Assembly: GCA_944472135.2 (NCBI GenBank)
Contig: OX235268.1
Coordinates: 8,872,589 to 8,936,588 of the forward strand
Reading direction: 5' to 3'
DNA length: 64,000 bases
Source: Trichobilharzia regenti
Taxonomy: Eukaryota > Platyhelminthes > Trematoda > Strigeidida > Schistosomatidae
This document shows, piece after piece, positions 31,632 through 43,129 of the stretch. Made by a program: the position numbers and the translations under genes. Below the pieces are notes generated by a model. The model saw nothing but the letters and a program-made list of their open reading frames with translations, was not told where the DNA came from and did no database searches. Every line of letters begins with the position of its first letter. Within the stretch, counting starts at the first letter, position 1.

Positions 31632-33386
31632 CCTCTCCCCGTAAAGAGTGTAGGACTTGCTTTTTGGATCTATTTGAAAAGGTTTCGGAGCTCTTCTTTG
31701 TCGAGTTGACCTTTGCGTGGTACTGGATAGAGCGTGATCTGTGTGTCTGACACATAACTGTCCTTTTTCATTCGTACGATAATGCAGCAAGAATTTATCC
31801 AAAATTTCTTCTGTTGTTCCCTCCCCCTTCGCTTTTGCATAAGCACGCTTAAAGGTGTCGACGAAACGTTCAGTCTGTCCATTCGATTGGGGATGATACG
31901 GGGGGCTACGAATATGCTGGATGCCAAACAGTTTGCAGCAACCAAGTTTGTCCTGGAAGACAGAAGCGTGCTTTTGACGACGGCGTTGCAAGAGAGATTG
32001 ATCAGATACATCTCCGGGAACAACGTTGTGTGGTGAAGACGAAACATTAGAGCATACTGAATTTAATGGTACATTAAAGATATGGAGCTTGTCTAACCAG
32101 TCAAGACCAAGCAAATTCAAATCATGGTAGTTTGTAACGTAACATACACCATTGAAGTGATGCTCACCAAACTGAACCTGGCAATTTATCTCACCCACGA
32201 GTTTCAGTATATCTCCAGAGACATTCTTGGCGACATGCTCGGTCGGCAGAATCTGTGGGCAACCAAGTTTGCGCCACGTAGTTCGGGAAATTACGGTGAT
32301 ATCTGATGCCGTATCCAACTGAAGACGAATACGTTTGCCGTTAATATCTAGTGTTATGTACTTACGTTTGCTGGCGAACTCGACTTTGGAAGTTGTGAAA
32401 ACGGTCTGTACTCGAGGAGATTGTTTCGGCTTGAAACGACTACTTCTGTTCCTCACCGAAGAATTTTTCTGCGGTGTACAGTAACCCTCCTTATGTCCAA
32501 AACGGTGACAATTACGGCATTTATGTTTCTTGAAAGGACAGAACTTGACAAAATGCCACGAACCACAGTGCCAGCACACTGAAGGAGGTTTAGCTGAATT
32601 TTGAGACTGACGTTCTGTGTGCTTAACGGTGATCGGAGGACTTTTCACTGTGTTAATCGAACCAAATTCAGACGACTGTCGTTTGCACTCCACCATAGCA
32701 GTATCGTGCTTCAAGTTGATTAAACGTAGGCATTCTGCTGTCACCATTTGTAAAGTCATTTTCGGGTCTTGTTCCACAAGTGACAGAAGTCGAGTTCGTA
32801 TGTCAGTATCTTCTGGGTTCTTCAACCCACAAATAAAAATCAAACACTTGAACTGATCTGATGTCATTTCGTGTGGTTTGAACCTTTCACATTCCTTGTT
32901 CACTTTGCCAGCGTAAGTCACATAATCATCGGAAGGCATTTTTGTCAACTGAAAACATTGATACCGAATATTAAACATGGATGACTGTTCACCAAAGATT
33001 TGTGATAAAACGGTGACTGTCTCATCGAATGATAACTCACGTGGGTTCTTGGGCAGAATGAAGTTAACATATCTGTTGTGCTCAACAGTACCAAGTTTTC
33101 TTAGTAACAATCGGACTTTGGCAGCATCATCAAACATGTAGCATTCAATACGGAAAACGTCTTCGTAACGATTGAACCATGCATCAAATACGAGACCAGA
33201 TATTGGGTCGTAGTTGAACTCACTGATGGAATTTGAGATGCTTTCATATTTGTCAGAATGAGATGTTGATGGAACTTGAATGGACAGCTTCTGAGTGAGA
33301 GCTTCGATTAATTTTAGTTGAGCTGCTTCATTCTGAACTTGCTGCTGCTGCAAGATAGATTTGAGATCGTCCAGAGAGATAGACAT
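31629..33386 (-). CDS. Gag-protease fused in frame to integrase C-terminal remnant
   Basis: 585 residues. N-terminal gag (about 1-240) begins with a Gln-rich coiled-coil-like segment. Two zinc knuckles follow at about 270-305: C-W-H-C-G-S-W-H-F-V-K-F-C and C-R-N-C-H-R-F-G-H-K-E-G-Y-C. The retropepsin box is L-D-T-A-S-D (Asp 358), with DTA where DTG is usual, and its partner L-L-G-L-D-W-L. Soon after V-F-Q-D-K-L-G the frame jumps to integrase sequence holding the last catalytic segment (P-P-Y-H-P-Q-S-N-G-Q-T-E-R-F) and a short tail ending at the LTR boundary. RT, RNase H and the first two integrase Asp residues are gone, yet the frame is open. It may still supply a capsid protein. Confidence 0.85.
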   Translation of the reverse strand: MSISLDDLKSILQQQQVQNEAAQLKLIEALTQKLSIQVPSTSHSDKYESISNSISEFNYDPISGLVFDAWFNRYEDVFRIECYMFDDAAKVRLLLRKLGTVEHNRYVNFILPKNPRELSFDETVTVLSQIFGEQSSMFNIRYQCFQLTKMPSDDYVTYAGKVNKECERFKPHEMTSDQFKCLIFICGLKNPEDTDIRTRLLSLVEQDPKMTLQMVTAECLRLINLKHDTAMVECKRQSSEFGSINTVKSPPITVKHTERQSQNSAKPPSVCWHCGSWHFVKFCPFKKHKCRNCHRFGHKEGYCTPQKNSSVRNRSSRFKPKQSPRVQTVFTTSKVEFASKRKYITLDINGKRIRLQLDTASDITVISRTTWRKLGCPQILPTEHVAKNVSGDILKLVGEINCQVQFGEHHFNGVCYVTNYHDLNLLGLDWLDKLHIFNVPLNSVCSNVSSSPHNVVPGDVSDQSLLQRRRQKHASVFQDKLGCCKLFGIQHIRSPPYHPQSNGQTERFVDTFKRAYAKAKGEGTTEEILDKFLLHYRTNEKGQLCVRHTDHALSSTTQRSTRQRRAPKPFQIDPKSKSYTLYGER

Positions 33387-33507
33387 TGTAATTGGGTTGT
33401 AATTAACACAGTCAAAAATGTTATATAGCTGCGCTGAACAGAATAAAAACTGTCGTCGTTTGCTTGCTATAACTGCAATGAATTAAGGTAAAACCCCGTC
33501 GCCAATT

Positions 33508-33935
33508 TGTTATAACTGTAGGGAATTGAATGAAGACGTTTTCACCTTGCTCTGTCTGCGCCTGAACTAATCTGCCTATCTGCTTGTCGTACCTTCCGAT
33601 TTAGTAAAGCACGCAAATATCAAAAGACAAAGGCTGGACTGTGACTGTGTATTGAAGTGCAACAACGACAAAGAAAGCCATGGTATTTATACATTTTACA
33701 ACAATATGGACAGCTAACAGCATTTGAAATAATTTATCTTAATAGCCAATAACAAAGTGCGTGAGAGATGATAATATACCATATGTGCGAGATTGACAGT
33801 CAGTAACAAAATGTGTGGGAATGATAATATACCATATATACAAGATTAGCAGTCAATACCAAAATGTATGAGAATGATAACATACCATATATGCAAGATT
33901 AAACAGTCAATACCAAAATATGTGGGATCCTATCA
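33508..33935 (-). repeat. Gypsy A 5' LTR with three tandem units
   Basis: 428 bases; same ends as the other LTR, three units of the ATGATAAYATACCATAT repeat. Confidence 0.85.
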
Positions 33936-33940
33936 GGGGG

Positions 33941-34685
33941 TGAATGGTGAAATGAAATTAGAAAATAGATAAAATAATTTAATCCAGTCGATTTAGAAAG
34001 TTAGCAGTGATTTCAATCGGGTAATTGAAAGTAAAAGTCAAAATTGTGTCAAATGTTACTCACCTGGACAAAAAACACAAAAGCACACGAACAAAACGAC
34101 CTACGATTATCAAGGTAGTGAGAGAGAGATTTATTCCGCTGGTGCTGGCGCCATCTTTCCGTATACATACGCTAGCTTGAAATCGTTTGATAGCAATGAT
34201 CGTTTGTGTGGAAAGAAGAAGAAGAAGAAGTAACCAGAGTTCGCTTTGCATACTGATTACTTCAAAAGGCTGACTAACTCCCACTGCCTGTCCCACTCCT
34301 TGTCAATTAGGCGCCTGTCAGACAATTCCACTTGTCAAAACTTTCGCTGCTTTTCATATTGACAATTTTAAGAAAAGGGTGTACTCAGAAAATCTAGTAG
34401 ACGTTCTGCTCTCACTCACTCCTACGTACTTGCTGTTGTGAGTGTAGGTGAGTTGGTAGATGCAGTTAGTTGGAGTTGACATGAGTAGGATAATTATCTA
34501 TTTTTGACTGAGTTAATGAGCACAGCGTGTTGTGAAGTGGAATGAGTCTGGCGACTGAGAGAAATGCTCTTTTCTATGTACCTTCAATTCACTTTTGCGT
34601 TCTTGTGAATACTTCTTCACCTGTTTACGCTAGGCATGACATATAAAAACTGGTTTATTTTCAACTATTTCGGGTTTCGGTCCAT
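33941..34685. other. No feature recognised
   Basis: Unassigned. A short GAAGAAGAAGAAGAA run lies at 34213-34230. Confidence 0.35.
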
Positions 34686-34689
34686 GTGT

Positions 34690-35130
34690 TTCTTTTCTTT
34701 GTAGTATGTGTACATGAAGTTTCTAGGGTGTCCACTGTCGATAAGCTCCTTCTTGATGACGGTGAGTTCCTCTTCGATATAATCTTCTGGCCACAAAGCC
34801 TTAGCTCTGCTGAACAATGTTCTCATTCACGCTACCTTTTGGGCTGTAACTGGGAAAAAGCTGTGATAATTCAAGCATTGGAAAGTCCAAGTTTCTTTCC
34901 TGTAGAATTGATTTTCCAGTCACCCCATCATCTCTTCTTTCCATGTTGACATCCACCAAGTAAACTGATTGTCACTTTCATGGTCCACTGTAAATCCTAT
35001 GTGAGTGTGAGTTGCATTGACGTCTTCAAACATCGTGGATACGTTATCCATATTAATGTCGTCGACAGTCATGCAGTAATAGACTCTTCTATCTATTCTC
35101 GACTTCATTCGTGTCTGTTCAACATGAGCC
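34690..35130 (-). pseudogene. PLE RT C-terminal fragment
   Basis: The minus strand reads I-G-F-T-V-D-H-E-S-D-N-Q-F, W-T-F-Q-C-L-N-Y-H-S-F, R-T-L-F-S-R-A-K-A-L and E-E-E-L-T-V-I-K-K-E-L-I-D-S-G-H-P-R-N-F, the region from the PLE RT thumb to the linker, with one stop and a frame change. 35131-35720 downstream is unassigned apart from ATAATA and GTGTGT microsatellite runs at 35350-35460 and 35518-35530. Confidence 0.65.
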
Positions 35131-35749
35131 ATGAATATGTTCGTCTGCTTTAGTGCTTTGTTCTATCTCAAAACATTCTACTCAGATTTGATATTGATTT
35201 TCACTTAATTAGTTCAACTCATTAGTAAGCTCCTAAATCTACTAAATTGTCTTGATCTCAATGTGATCTTCAGGCTTAGCTCTCTGATTGATTTACATAG
35301 ATTCATATATGAGGAGAAATTCAACCAATGGCGGTGAGTTTGTGCACCAAATATTCATAATAATAATAGTAATAATAATAATGATAATAATAATGTGGGA
35401 AATGTTTTCAACGTCAGTAATAATGATGATTACAATGATAAGAAAATAATAATAATAATGAGGTTTGCATTATGCAGGTGGGGCGATAAGAATAACGAAG
35501 CGAAGGGAGTGAGTAATTTGTGTGTGTGTGTATATGTAGACACTTCAGTGAATCAGTTAAATTAAGTCAAATAGAAATGAATCAATCAATGAAAACATAC
35601 ATACATGTAGACGTACGGGGTGAAAAGAGGCTGACAAACACGCCTAAGAACCTGAATCTGGAGTAATCTCAGAGACAGGCTGCAGCAGTCTTAAACCTAC
35701 TGGAAGGAAGGCTGCATGACTGTGTGATCTCCCAAAGTAAATAACCTAG

Positions 35750-36400
35750 GAATGCCTCTTCGCCCAATCCTCGACATGTCTAATTCCACCTACCGTGGAG
35801 TGGGAAATTGGCTAGGTTTACTCTCCAAACCATCACACAAGAATATCGTAAATCATGATGTTAGCAACGTCTTTCAATTCATTCACAACCGACATGTTAT
35901 CAGTGTGAATGGGAAGCGAATGCTGTCCTTAGATGTCGAATCACTCACTATTCACCAATGGACGGACAACTTATATGGAGACTGTGGAATTCATATGCCA
36001 ACAGATACTGGAAAAGCAGCAGTTCGACATCGGAATTCATCATCAATCATCAGTTTGAAATACAGTGTGATTGTAAGATGAATGCACGACCTATGAATGA
36101 TGAATGTACCCTTCACATTTAACAACCTTTATCACAGACAAATCGACGCTATTGACATGGGTTCTCCATTGAGTTGAATTCCGTCAGATTACTTTCTTGC
36201 TATCCTTGAAATTGGACTATTGAAACAAGATCTGCACTTATCCGTCATGGTTAATGAAATTTCTCTTCGTAAGTTCTTTCGTGAATCAGTCTTCATAAAT
36301 TTGTGCTATATGTTTTCTGGATGGATAGGAATTCTCATTTCCTCACTGGTCGTGTTGGTGTCCACATCATGTGATCTGACTGTGGAACACTGGTTGCAAT
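35750..36400 (+). pseudogene. PLE RT palm fragment, opposite orientation
   Basis: The plus strand reads R-P-I-L-D-M-S-N-S-T-Y (PLE RT entry), R-M-L-S-L-D-V-E-S-L (motif A region) and, in another frame, Y-H-R-Q-I-D-A-I-D-M-G-S-P-L-S (motif B region; family usually G-I-A-M-G-S-P-L). Many breaks; old copy. Confidence 0.6.
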
Positions 36401-38173
36401 GATTGTTGGTTGTTTCACGTGGACTGTCTCAAAATATTGCTACAGTGAGCAAGATGGGATAGTTGGAGGGCAATGTCATCTACACAAATAGTCTATTTTG
36501 TGCTGTAGCAGATGCACCATTCGGCATTGGATCTATCATTCAATGAAGACTTCACGTCTCATGATATCAATGAAGCCTGTTTTCGTGTGAAGCACAATTC
36601 TATTTGACAAATGAATACTATCAGTACACGGAGATCACCTATAAATGCAAACAGAACCTTGTATGGGAACAGAATTCATTATCATGTAGTTATGCGTCTT
36701 TCACCTCACCGTATGTGTGTTTGGACAGTAATTATCGTAAGTTGGAACGTTGTCTCTAAGTGGATTCGAAGTAGTGAGGGTGTCAGATGGGTTATGTGGA
36801 TTCAGTGTACAGCAAAATCTCAAACTTATTATTACTGTGCATTATCTGCTCCGCTGACTGCTACTCTAACAGATGTATGCGGTTCTCATGATCATTTCAA
36901 GTGCAGTGCAGTGTAGTGTAGTGTGGTGCAGTGGAGAAGGCAAATACTCGTTTAATTTTCCTCACTTGATCCCTTAATCCATCAACTCAGTGTGTGGTAT
37001 TATTATACACATGGATTGTGTTCATTATGAGAACTGAATCGTGGTAAGCTCTATTATTATTACCATCACCCATCTACTGTCTGTGCTCACTCTTTCCACT
37101 CATACTGTATGTATTATGCCCCAATATTTTTCATCACCAATAGTGGAGATGAATCTCTCCTGAAATTTCCATCTACACATGAAGAAGTCAGTACAGATGA
37201 TGTAGTAAGTATCACGATTTACTGTCTACGTTGCATCAGATGACATGGTTATCCTTATCAACACAACACGCATTTGTCCGACCGAGTATTTTAGAATGTT
37301 TTCGATGTTTCTGGATGCTGTTTACAACACACTGTGCATAACTGGTTTACAGTTGAACCATCCATGTTCACCTAATTCTTGACAGCTATATACTTCACCA
37401 AACATGCAAATGTCATTTCTGCAGGATTCACAAAACCATCTTCACCAGACCCTGCTGAGAGAGAGAGAGATTGTCGATTGATTAATCTCCAAGTTGTACA
37501 TTCGTAGTAACATTCCCCATAAAGTAAACTTAATTCATGAATTAATTAATTAATTAATGTGAAGTGACACTTCAAGTAATCTCGATAAGAGATTGGCGCG
37601 CTGAAACAGTATGGATGTTTCAAAGATTGTTTTGAATGTCTCCTGCTATCCTCTAATACCGGAAAGCATATCACACGTCTGTGTTATACGCATAATACAG
37701 CGTCAATATATATGCAAAAATCAACTGTCGACTACAAACAAACACTTTGATTTGCATGAGAATTTTACTCACTACTGATTAATTAGTACACAAAAAATGT
37801 AATGTGTATCCACTCTGTATACTACGACTAATATGTAAAATTAGCTTACATCATAACTACTTCATGGGCTTCACATTTTATGGTAGGTGGCTATATGGAG
37901 GTAGTTGAATATGAGGGTCAGTGGAAATGTCAATCGGTGAAACTAACGCTAATACACTTCATCGTAATTTTATTCGCCAAATCAATGAAATGAATGATGA
38001 GACCCAGCATAAAGTGGCATCTTAGATCATCCTTTCTCACGAATCGTGTCATTTGGCTCCTGAAGGAGTTACTGCGTCGATCTGTCATTTACCACGCATA
38101 CTGTGATTTACTGTGTGAGATCAATTCATCGTCTTCTGTCTCACCTTCGTCTCTGTCGGATCGCTAAACATTG
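36401..38173. other. Unassigned, no gene seen
   Basis: About 1.8 kb without convincing coding sequence. It holds a degenerate GCAGTGTAGTGTAGTG run at about 36900-36935 and an AATTAATTAATTAAT run at 37540-37558. Parts up to about 37000 may be further PLE debris. Confidence 0.35.
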
Positions 38174-38372
38174 TGTGGTGATTGACAATTTCTACCTCTG
38201 TATTTTTTAAATACCTACTGTTGCTTGTTAATATTTTTCTTATATGAATTGAATTGAAATATAATTCCACCAAATACAAGTTCCTAAATTCATCCCTCTC
38301 TGTGTTTTGGTTGAATTCTTGTAATTTGGTGATCACGAAATACTAATACTACTATTACAAATAATTACAACA
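38174..38372 (+). repeat. Gypsy D-type 5' LTR, older copy
   Basis: Aligned end to end with the 195-bp LTRs at 57158 and 58797 (starts TGTGGTGATTGACAAT, ends ATTACAACA) but with many differences. It is followed by the primer-binding region ATTTGACGTCGC and a gag start. Confidence 0.75.
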
Positions 38373-38385
38373 ATTTGACGTCGCT

Positions 38386-39255
38386 ATGGAATTAAATAAT
38401 CTTGGAAAATTTCCTATAAATGGTTCACTGCGGGAAATCGCCGATTATCTTCAATGCTTTGTTGGAGCATGGTGCATGCCGAAGAATGTTCGCGATGACG
38501 AAATTTCAGCTCATTGATTTTATTACTGCGATTGGGCTAGATGCGTACATCCTCGTGAAAACTCTGCCATTTCCAGATAAACCTATTTCTCTGTCATATG
38601 CTAAACTCCGTGAACTTCTAACAAATCACTTCCACATAACAACTTTCGAAACACGAGAGAGAGAGGCCTCACTTCAACAAACGTGTTCGTGCTCCCAACC
38701 AGAAGATTAGTGACTTTATTCTTCAGCTTCAGATACAAGCTTCAAAGTGCAACTTTTGGAGATCAGCTGCATACTCAACTACGTGATCGTCTAATTGTTG
38801 GGATCAACATTCTCAAGTTAGAGAAATAGTTGATTCAGATTCCTTCCTGCACCTTTCAAACTGCTAAAGATTTATGTATTACATATGAAGATGTCAACAG
38901 TGAATACCCACCCAGCTCCCATTACGCCGCTGATGTCATATTGTCCAAAGTCGATAATACAAGTGTTCATAAAAGGAAATCCAAACTGTCATCCACATCT
39001 GATGGAATGCAGCGAGAGCAGCGAAAACATAAAACCGTGTTTTTCCTGTGGAAAGATTCATCCACGAAGCACTTGTCGTTTCCGGGGTGCTAAGTGTCAT
39101 AAATATGGTAAAGTTGGACACATCAAGTCTGGCAGAGTTCAACGAGTTCATGATTCTCGCATTTTGTCTGTTGAAATGCAGTCAATGTCTCTTACATTTT
39201 TTCACATCACTGAATCTCATCTCATGAGAACCTTCATTACAAGTTCAGTCATGTC
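38386..39255 (+). pseudogene. Gag pseudogene of gypsy D family
   Basis: Starts M-E-L-N-N-L-G-K-F-P-I-N-G-S and follows the 57366-58808 gag with several frameshifts and stops (first break near residue 30). The zinc-knuckle region survives near 39030-39130 (C-F-S-C-G-K-I-H-P-R-S-T-C, and C-H-K-Y-G-K-V-G-H with the second Cys changed to Tyr). It is lost at about 39255 where PLE sequence takes over; no 3' LTR. Confidence 0.75.
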
Positions 39256-39259
39256 TCAC

Positions 39260-39830
39260 TGTTTTACAATTGAAACTGGGATTACTGAATCTATAATTTC
39301 TAAGAAATTTTTACTATGGATTTGTAAGCATGGCCAGGTAGACTGGCCATTCCTAATTGTATTTACCAATTCAACTGCACCTGTGATGGAGCGAGTTACA
39401 TTGGCTGTTGCTCTAGAAACTCGATTTTCCGTGCTCGGGAACATCTACATGTGTGGTTAAATAAAAAGCATCAGTAGCTCCATACTAAAACATCTTGTTC
39501 AAACTGGCCACAAAACGAATATTGAAGAGGCCTTCTCCATCATCATCTATCGGGTACGAAACGAATTTCTAAGATCATCCAGGTACCGCTTACTCCAAAC
39601 AGTAGGGGATATCGCCATTCGTCTGAGACAGTCGGTACTATGTGGGCAGGAGAAACAGATCAAACAATTGCTACTTCCCTGGACTTCTATGGAGTTTACA
39701 AATTAATAAATGAAGCGAGACGGATAACCACAAAGCCTGATAACGGATTAGGAGTAGTCCTCCTCGATAGAAGTGACTATCTCAAAATGATCCTCCACCT
39801 TGTACACATAAATTCCACTAACCCTAGTTA
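39260..39830 (+). pseudogene. PLE endonuclease and RT scraps
   Basis: 39330-39620 reads C-I-Y-Q-F-N-C-T-C-D-G-A-S-Y-I-G-C and A-R-E-H-L-H-V-W-L (GIY-YIG core). 39640-39830 reads K-P-D-N-G-L-G-V-V-L-L-D-R-S-D-Y-L, which is the N-terminal RT region of a PLE. The order EN then RT is reversed from an intact element, so these are two copies. Confidence 0.65.
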
Positions 39831-40589
39831 TTACGCTTGCTTGACAAACTTTGTGTTTCGTTCCATCATGGGTAAAATTTATTTTGATAAATTTGCTCAT
39901 AAATATTACTGTATAACACTGTGAGATTTTATCAGAATAAAACTGTATCCATATTAAATAAAGTATAATTATATTTTAATAGTTTACACACAATGATAAG
40001 TTTTGTTATTGGTAATATTATTGGAATTATACTCTACCAAAGTGCACAGGTTTCGTTCTTATGTCAATGGTACATGTGGTCTTCCCAATAGGGAGCTTAG
40101 CTACAAGCTCACACCTTTTGTTTAGTTGTTTCAACCTGGTCGTTAAATTGCACACTGACACACTCCTGCAGACACACACAAACACACATCGCATATGAAT
40201 TTCAACCCACGATGAACCATTTTCCTCTACCCCTGTCCTTCACATGATCACTCATCCATCTCAAGTTTATAATCAAATATGAATGAAACTTAATATGAGA
40301 ATGCATTACTGTACATTCGTTGTCATTCATAATCACTTACTTTGTAATAATATTGGTTTTCAATTTAATATGATACGTACAATTCTACATATTACCACAT
40401 ACACACTCATAAATGTATTTTGGACTATAGTTTATTAACAAGCTATTTGCAAATTACTTTCAGAGGTCTGATCTAAAAGGATTCCATGTTACTCTTTCTT
40501 CTTAAAATTCACTAATGTTGTCAATGGGAGATAACAATCACATCATTCTGTCATTATTATAGATCGATGTATGTTACTGTAGCACCTGA
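39831..40589. other. No gene recognised
   Basis: AT-rich; CACACACAAACACAC at about 40170-40186. Confidence 0.35.
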
Positions 40590-40805
40590 TGAAGAAGAGG
40601 TTATCGAAAAGAATATTGCTTGTTCAATAATCAACCTATTGAAATTTCGAATGGTCATCTTTGATTATCTGTAATTATTGATAAATTAGTTAGAGTGATT
40701 AGTGGGACGCGTATCATTGTAATTTTTATTGGTAATGAATGAGAATGGTTGTGGAGCTCACCGTTTCACTGGAAAGTCTTGAGTTTGGACCATGGTGGTG
40801 CTTAT
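40590..40805 (+). repeat. Dispersed repeat shared with 56450-56660
   Basis: Nearly identical to 56450-56660 (GGTCATCTTTGATTATCTGT). It ends in a diverged SINE-1 head (GAGCTCACCGTTTCACTGGA). Confidence 0.65.
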
Positions 40806-40829
40806 GGAAGAAGACTACTAAAGTGAAAC

Positions 40830-41430
40830 CATCGGAAAACTAGGGAGTACTGTCAGAAAGCTGTTTTGTCAGTCTAGTTTGGGACTCTTCAACGGTGTGC
40901 ATGGACCACAGTCTTTTCAACTCACTACCTCCTGGTTGCAACACCATTAAGCCATTGGGTTGCGATCCATTAGCCAACCAGTGTATAAATTCCAACTTCT
41001 TCCAGTTAACGAAATAGTGCGACAAATGTCAACCCTGTGTCTTAGTAAATTCACCAACTTCTATTATCACACACACACACACACACTTTGGAATTTACAC
41101 TATTACGAAATATTCATTTATTGAGATAATGAATCATAGTGAAGACGACTTCTAGTGATAGATACTTGTATGAAATGTGATTTAACCTTTGACCTATTTT
41201 CTAACATAGTTAATTAACTTGACTATCTTGTCATTTTGCATATAGAAACAGGTTATGTGTCTGTTTCATCCGATTGGTTTGTTCCATAATTAGTAAAACA
41301 TCGAGATACTTGTTGTATCGTGACTAGTGACGGGATAGAGGGTGCTGATCTCGTGCTATTTGGGACTGATCGTGTGGATGTACCTGCATTCACCAGTGAG
41401 TGATTATGTTCCAATCTGACTGGTACTCCT
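40830..41430 (-). repeat. Composite repeat: SINE-1 plus Sm-alpha-like ribozyme
   Basis: Read on the minus strand: a degenerate Sm-alpha-like hammerhead (about 41340-41395, CAGTCCCAAATAGCACGAGA), about 300 bases of spacer with a CA run, then a SINE-1 head and ribozyme-like body (40850-40915). A second copy of the whole unit is at 59180-59840. Neither ribozyme core is intact here (GAG for GAA; TTGAAGA with displaced GAA). Confidence 0.65.
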
Positions 41431-42179
41431 CATGTCCTTAACCTATGTAGAAGTCAGCTGTAAAATGCTTCCATCTTTCATTTTGCATGAATGGTTCACT
41501 GTAGTTTATCCGTCAGTTACACATCCACTTGCATACTTCTCTATGTAGAGTATTCAGCTGATGAGGTCTACCGAGATTTGATGTCTTCATTATATTCTGC
41601 TTTATCAACATTTATTATTAATTTCCAAAATTCATGTCAGGAGATGAATGTTTTCAGACTCTATTGTATTAGAATTTCGAGTGTTAACTGTTTTATTATT
41701 ATTATTGAAAATCTTATTGAATGAAATGATAACACCTATTGTAATACAGAGAACGAAGTCATTTGCAAAGTTTACTTGAGGCAATCAACATCCTAGTCGT
41801 CAAATGGATGATTCTGTCTAGTTGTATAATCCAGGAGGTCGATTTCCTCCTGTTTGAGACTTATCATCTCGACATATACATATATATCTAGATTGACTCC
41901 CCAGTGAGTGATGGATGGTGTTTTCATTGAGACTGCGACCTAACATCTAATGTTCAGTAAGTCGAAGTGGTATCCTCTAGGCCACTCGATCTTGAGAGTC
42001 GCTCACAGTGACTGTCTACTGGATAACATTATGTTAATGACCAGGCCCTGTTTAAGCGAGTGTCGTGACTACCAGCTGACATGTCAACAGATGTCAAGCA
42101 ATTCTCTCCAAGTGATTGGCGGGAAAGCGAAATTGAATTGAAAAGCATCCTAGTTGTTCAGCTACCCTTCTGGAAGGAA
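41431..42179. other. No gene recognised
   Basis: Unassigned sequence. Confidence 0.35.
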
Positions 42180-42725
42180 GGACTGATTACTGCTATTTCC
42201 TGAAAACACACATCAATCGGGTTTCAAGAGTTTGATATAGATTGCTTCAGTAAAGTTGAGTGCAACTGAACCATTTTAGTGTGTCGATAATTTAAAGGAT
42301 TTCGAGATTTCCACGATTTCCATAACCCGTGTCAATCAAGAAGATTCGTGGTAATTGCACTATTGTAAGCGTTTATTCCCGTGAGACGACGTAGGCTGTT
42401 CGGTACATGTTCAGGAAGTCGGATGTGTGCCCTTCTTCTTCCTGTTCGCACCATGTAAAGCCTCCCACACGTAAATATGTATACATAGTTGGAGTTATCA
42501 TGAGAAGAGTATCTGTCGGCTACTGAATGCACCGAATAACATGTTGTCTGATAGACAGAAACCAGGTTACCTGCAGGATAGGCTCTGTCTAGTGACGTAT
42601 TCAGTCATTTATTGACTATTGCTGTATTATTTTCACCTTTAAAATCGAGTTGAATGAAGGCAGGCTTTTTTCCCACGGTGATGATATATTTGATTTTTGA
42701 GACTTCACACCTTCCATGTATGTTA
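42180..42725 (-). pseudogene. Penelope-like element, GIY-YIG fragment
   Basis: Minus strand: K-K-P-A-F-I-Q-L-D-F-K-G-E-N-N-T-A (linker) at about 42620-42680, then N-Y-V-Y-I-F-T-C-G-R-L-Y-M-V-R-T-G (eroded GIY-YIG core) and I-R-L-P-E-H-V-P-N-S-L. Stops are present. Confidence 0.6.
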
Positions 42726-43129
42726 GTTATATAGTATAGTTAACTGGATAACATTACGAGCACAATCTCTGACTCATAATGATATCAGTGTGTCCATACA
42801 ACTTCCTTATCTGTTTCATATGGTCTTCTGTAATCCCTCATACTTCTCAATATGTTATTTTTCACGTATTACGCACAGGTGTCGTGTAATTTAGAGTTAA
42901 TATATTTCAATGTTGATTCTATGAGCAAAGACTGAGTGATTAACATCTCTCCTTCTCCATAGACACAATAATTTTTAACGCTGTTACTCTCTCTCTCTCG
43001 CTCTCTCATCTAGTCGTGTGATTATATTGAAGTGAAGGCATTTCAGTGGTCAAGATATTTTGCAGATAGCTTAATTTATCAGGGTCTATCGTTCTACGGG
43101 TCTGACCTATGTAATAATAATTATAATGA
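42726..43129. other. No gene recognised
   Basis: Contains a CTCTCTCTCTC run at about 42985-43010; otherwise unassigned. Confidence 0.35.

Larger units (their letters stand above)
31160..33935 (-). mobile_element. Gypsy A, internally deleted LTR retrotransposon
   Basis: A 2776-bp element with LTRs 31160-31631 and 33508-33935, both starting TGTTATAACTG and ending GATCCTATCA, and a 5-bp duplication. On the minus strand the primer-binding site candidate TTGGCGACGGGG lies directly after the 5' LTR. One 585-residue frame spans nearly the whole interior. RT, RNase H and most of integrase are missing, so the element depends on enzymes from elsewhere. Confidence 0.9.

Noticed and set aside
34060..34296. 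Host exon near 34.1-34.3 kb
   Set aside because: No splice-site context or domain; includes a simple GAA repeat.
41340..41395. Sm-alpha-like hammerheads on the minus strand at 41.35 and 59.75 kb as active ribozymes
   Set aside because: The core is damaged (CGATCA for CTGATGA, GAG for GAA) and stem II is mispaired; kept only as degenerate modules of the composite repeat.
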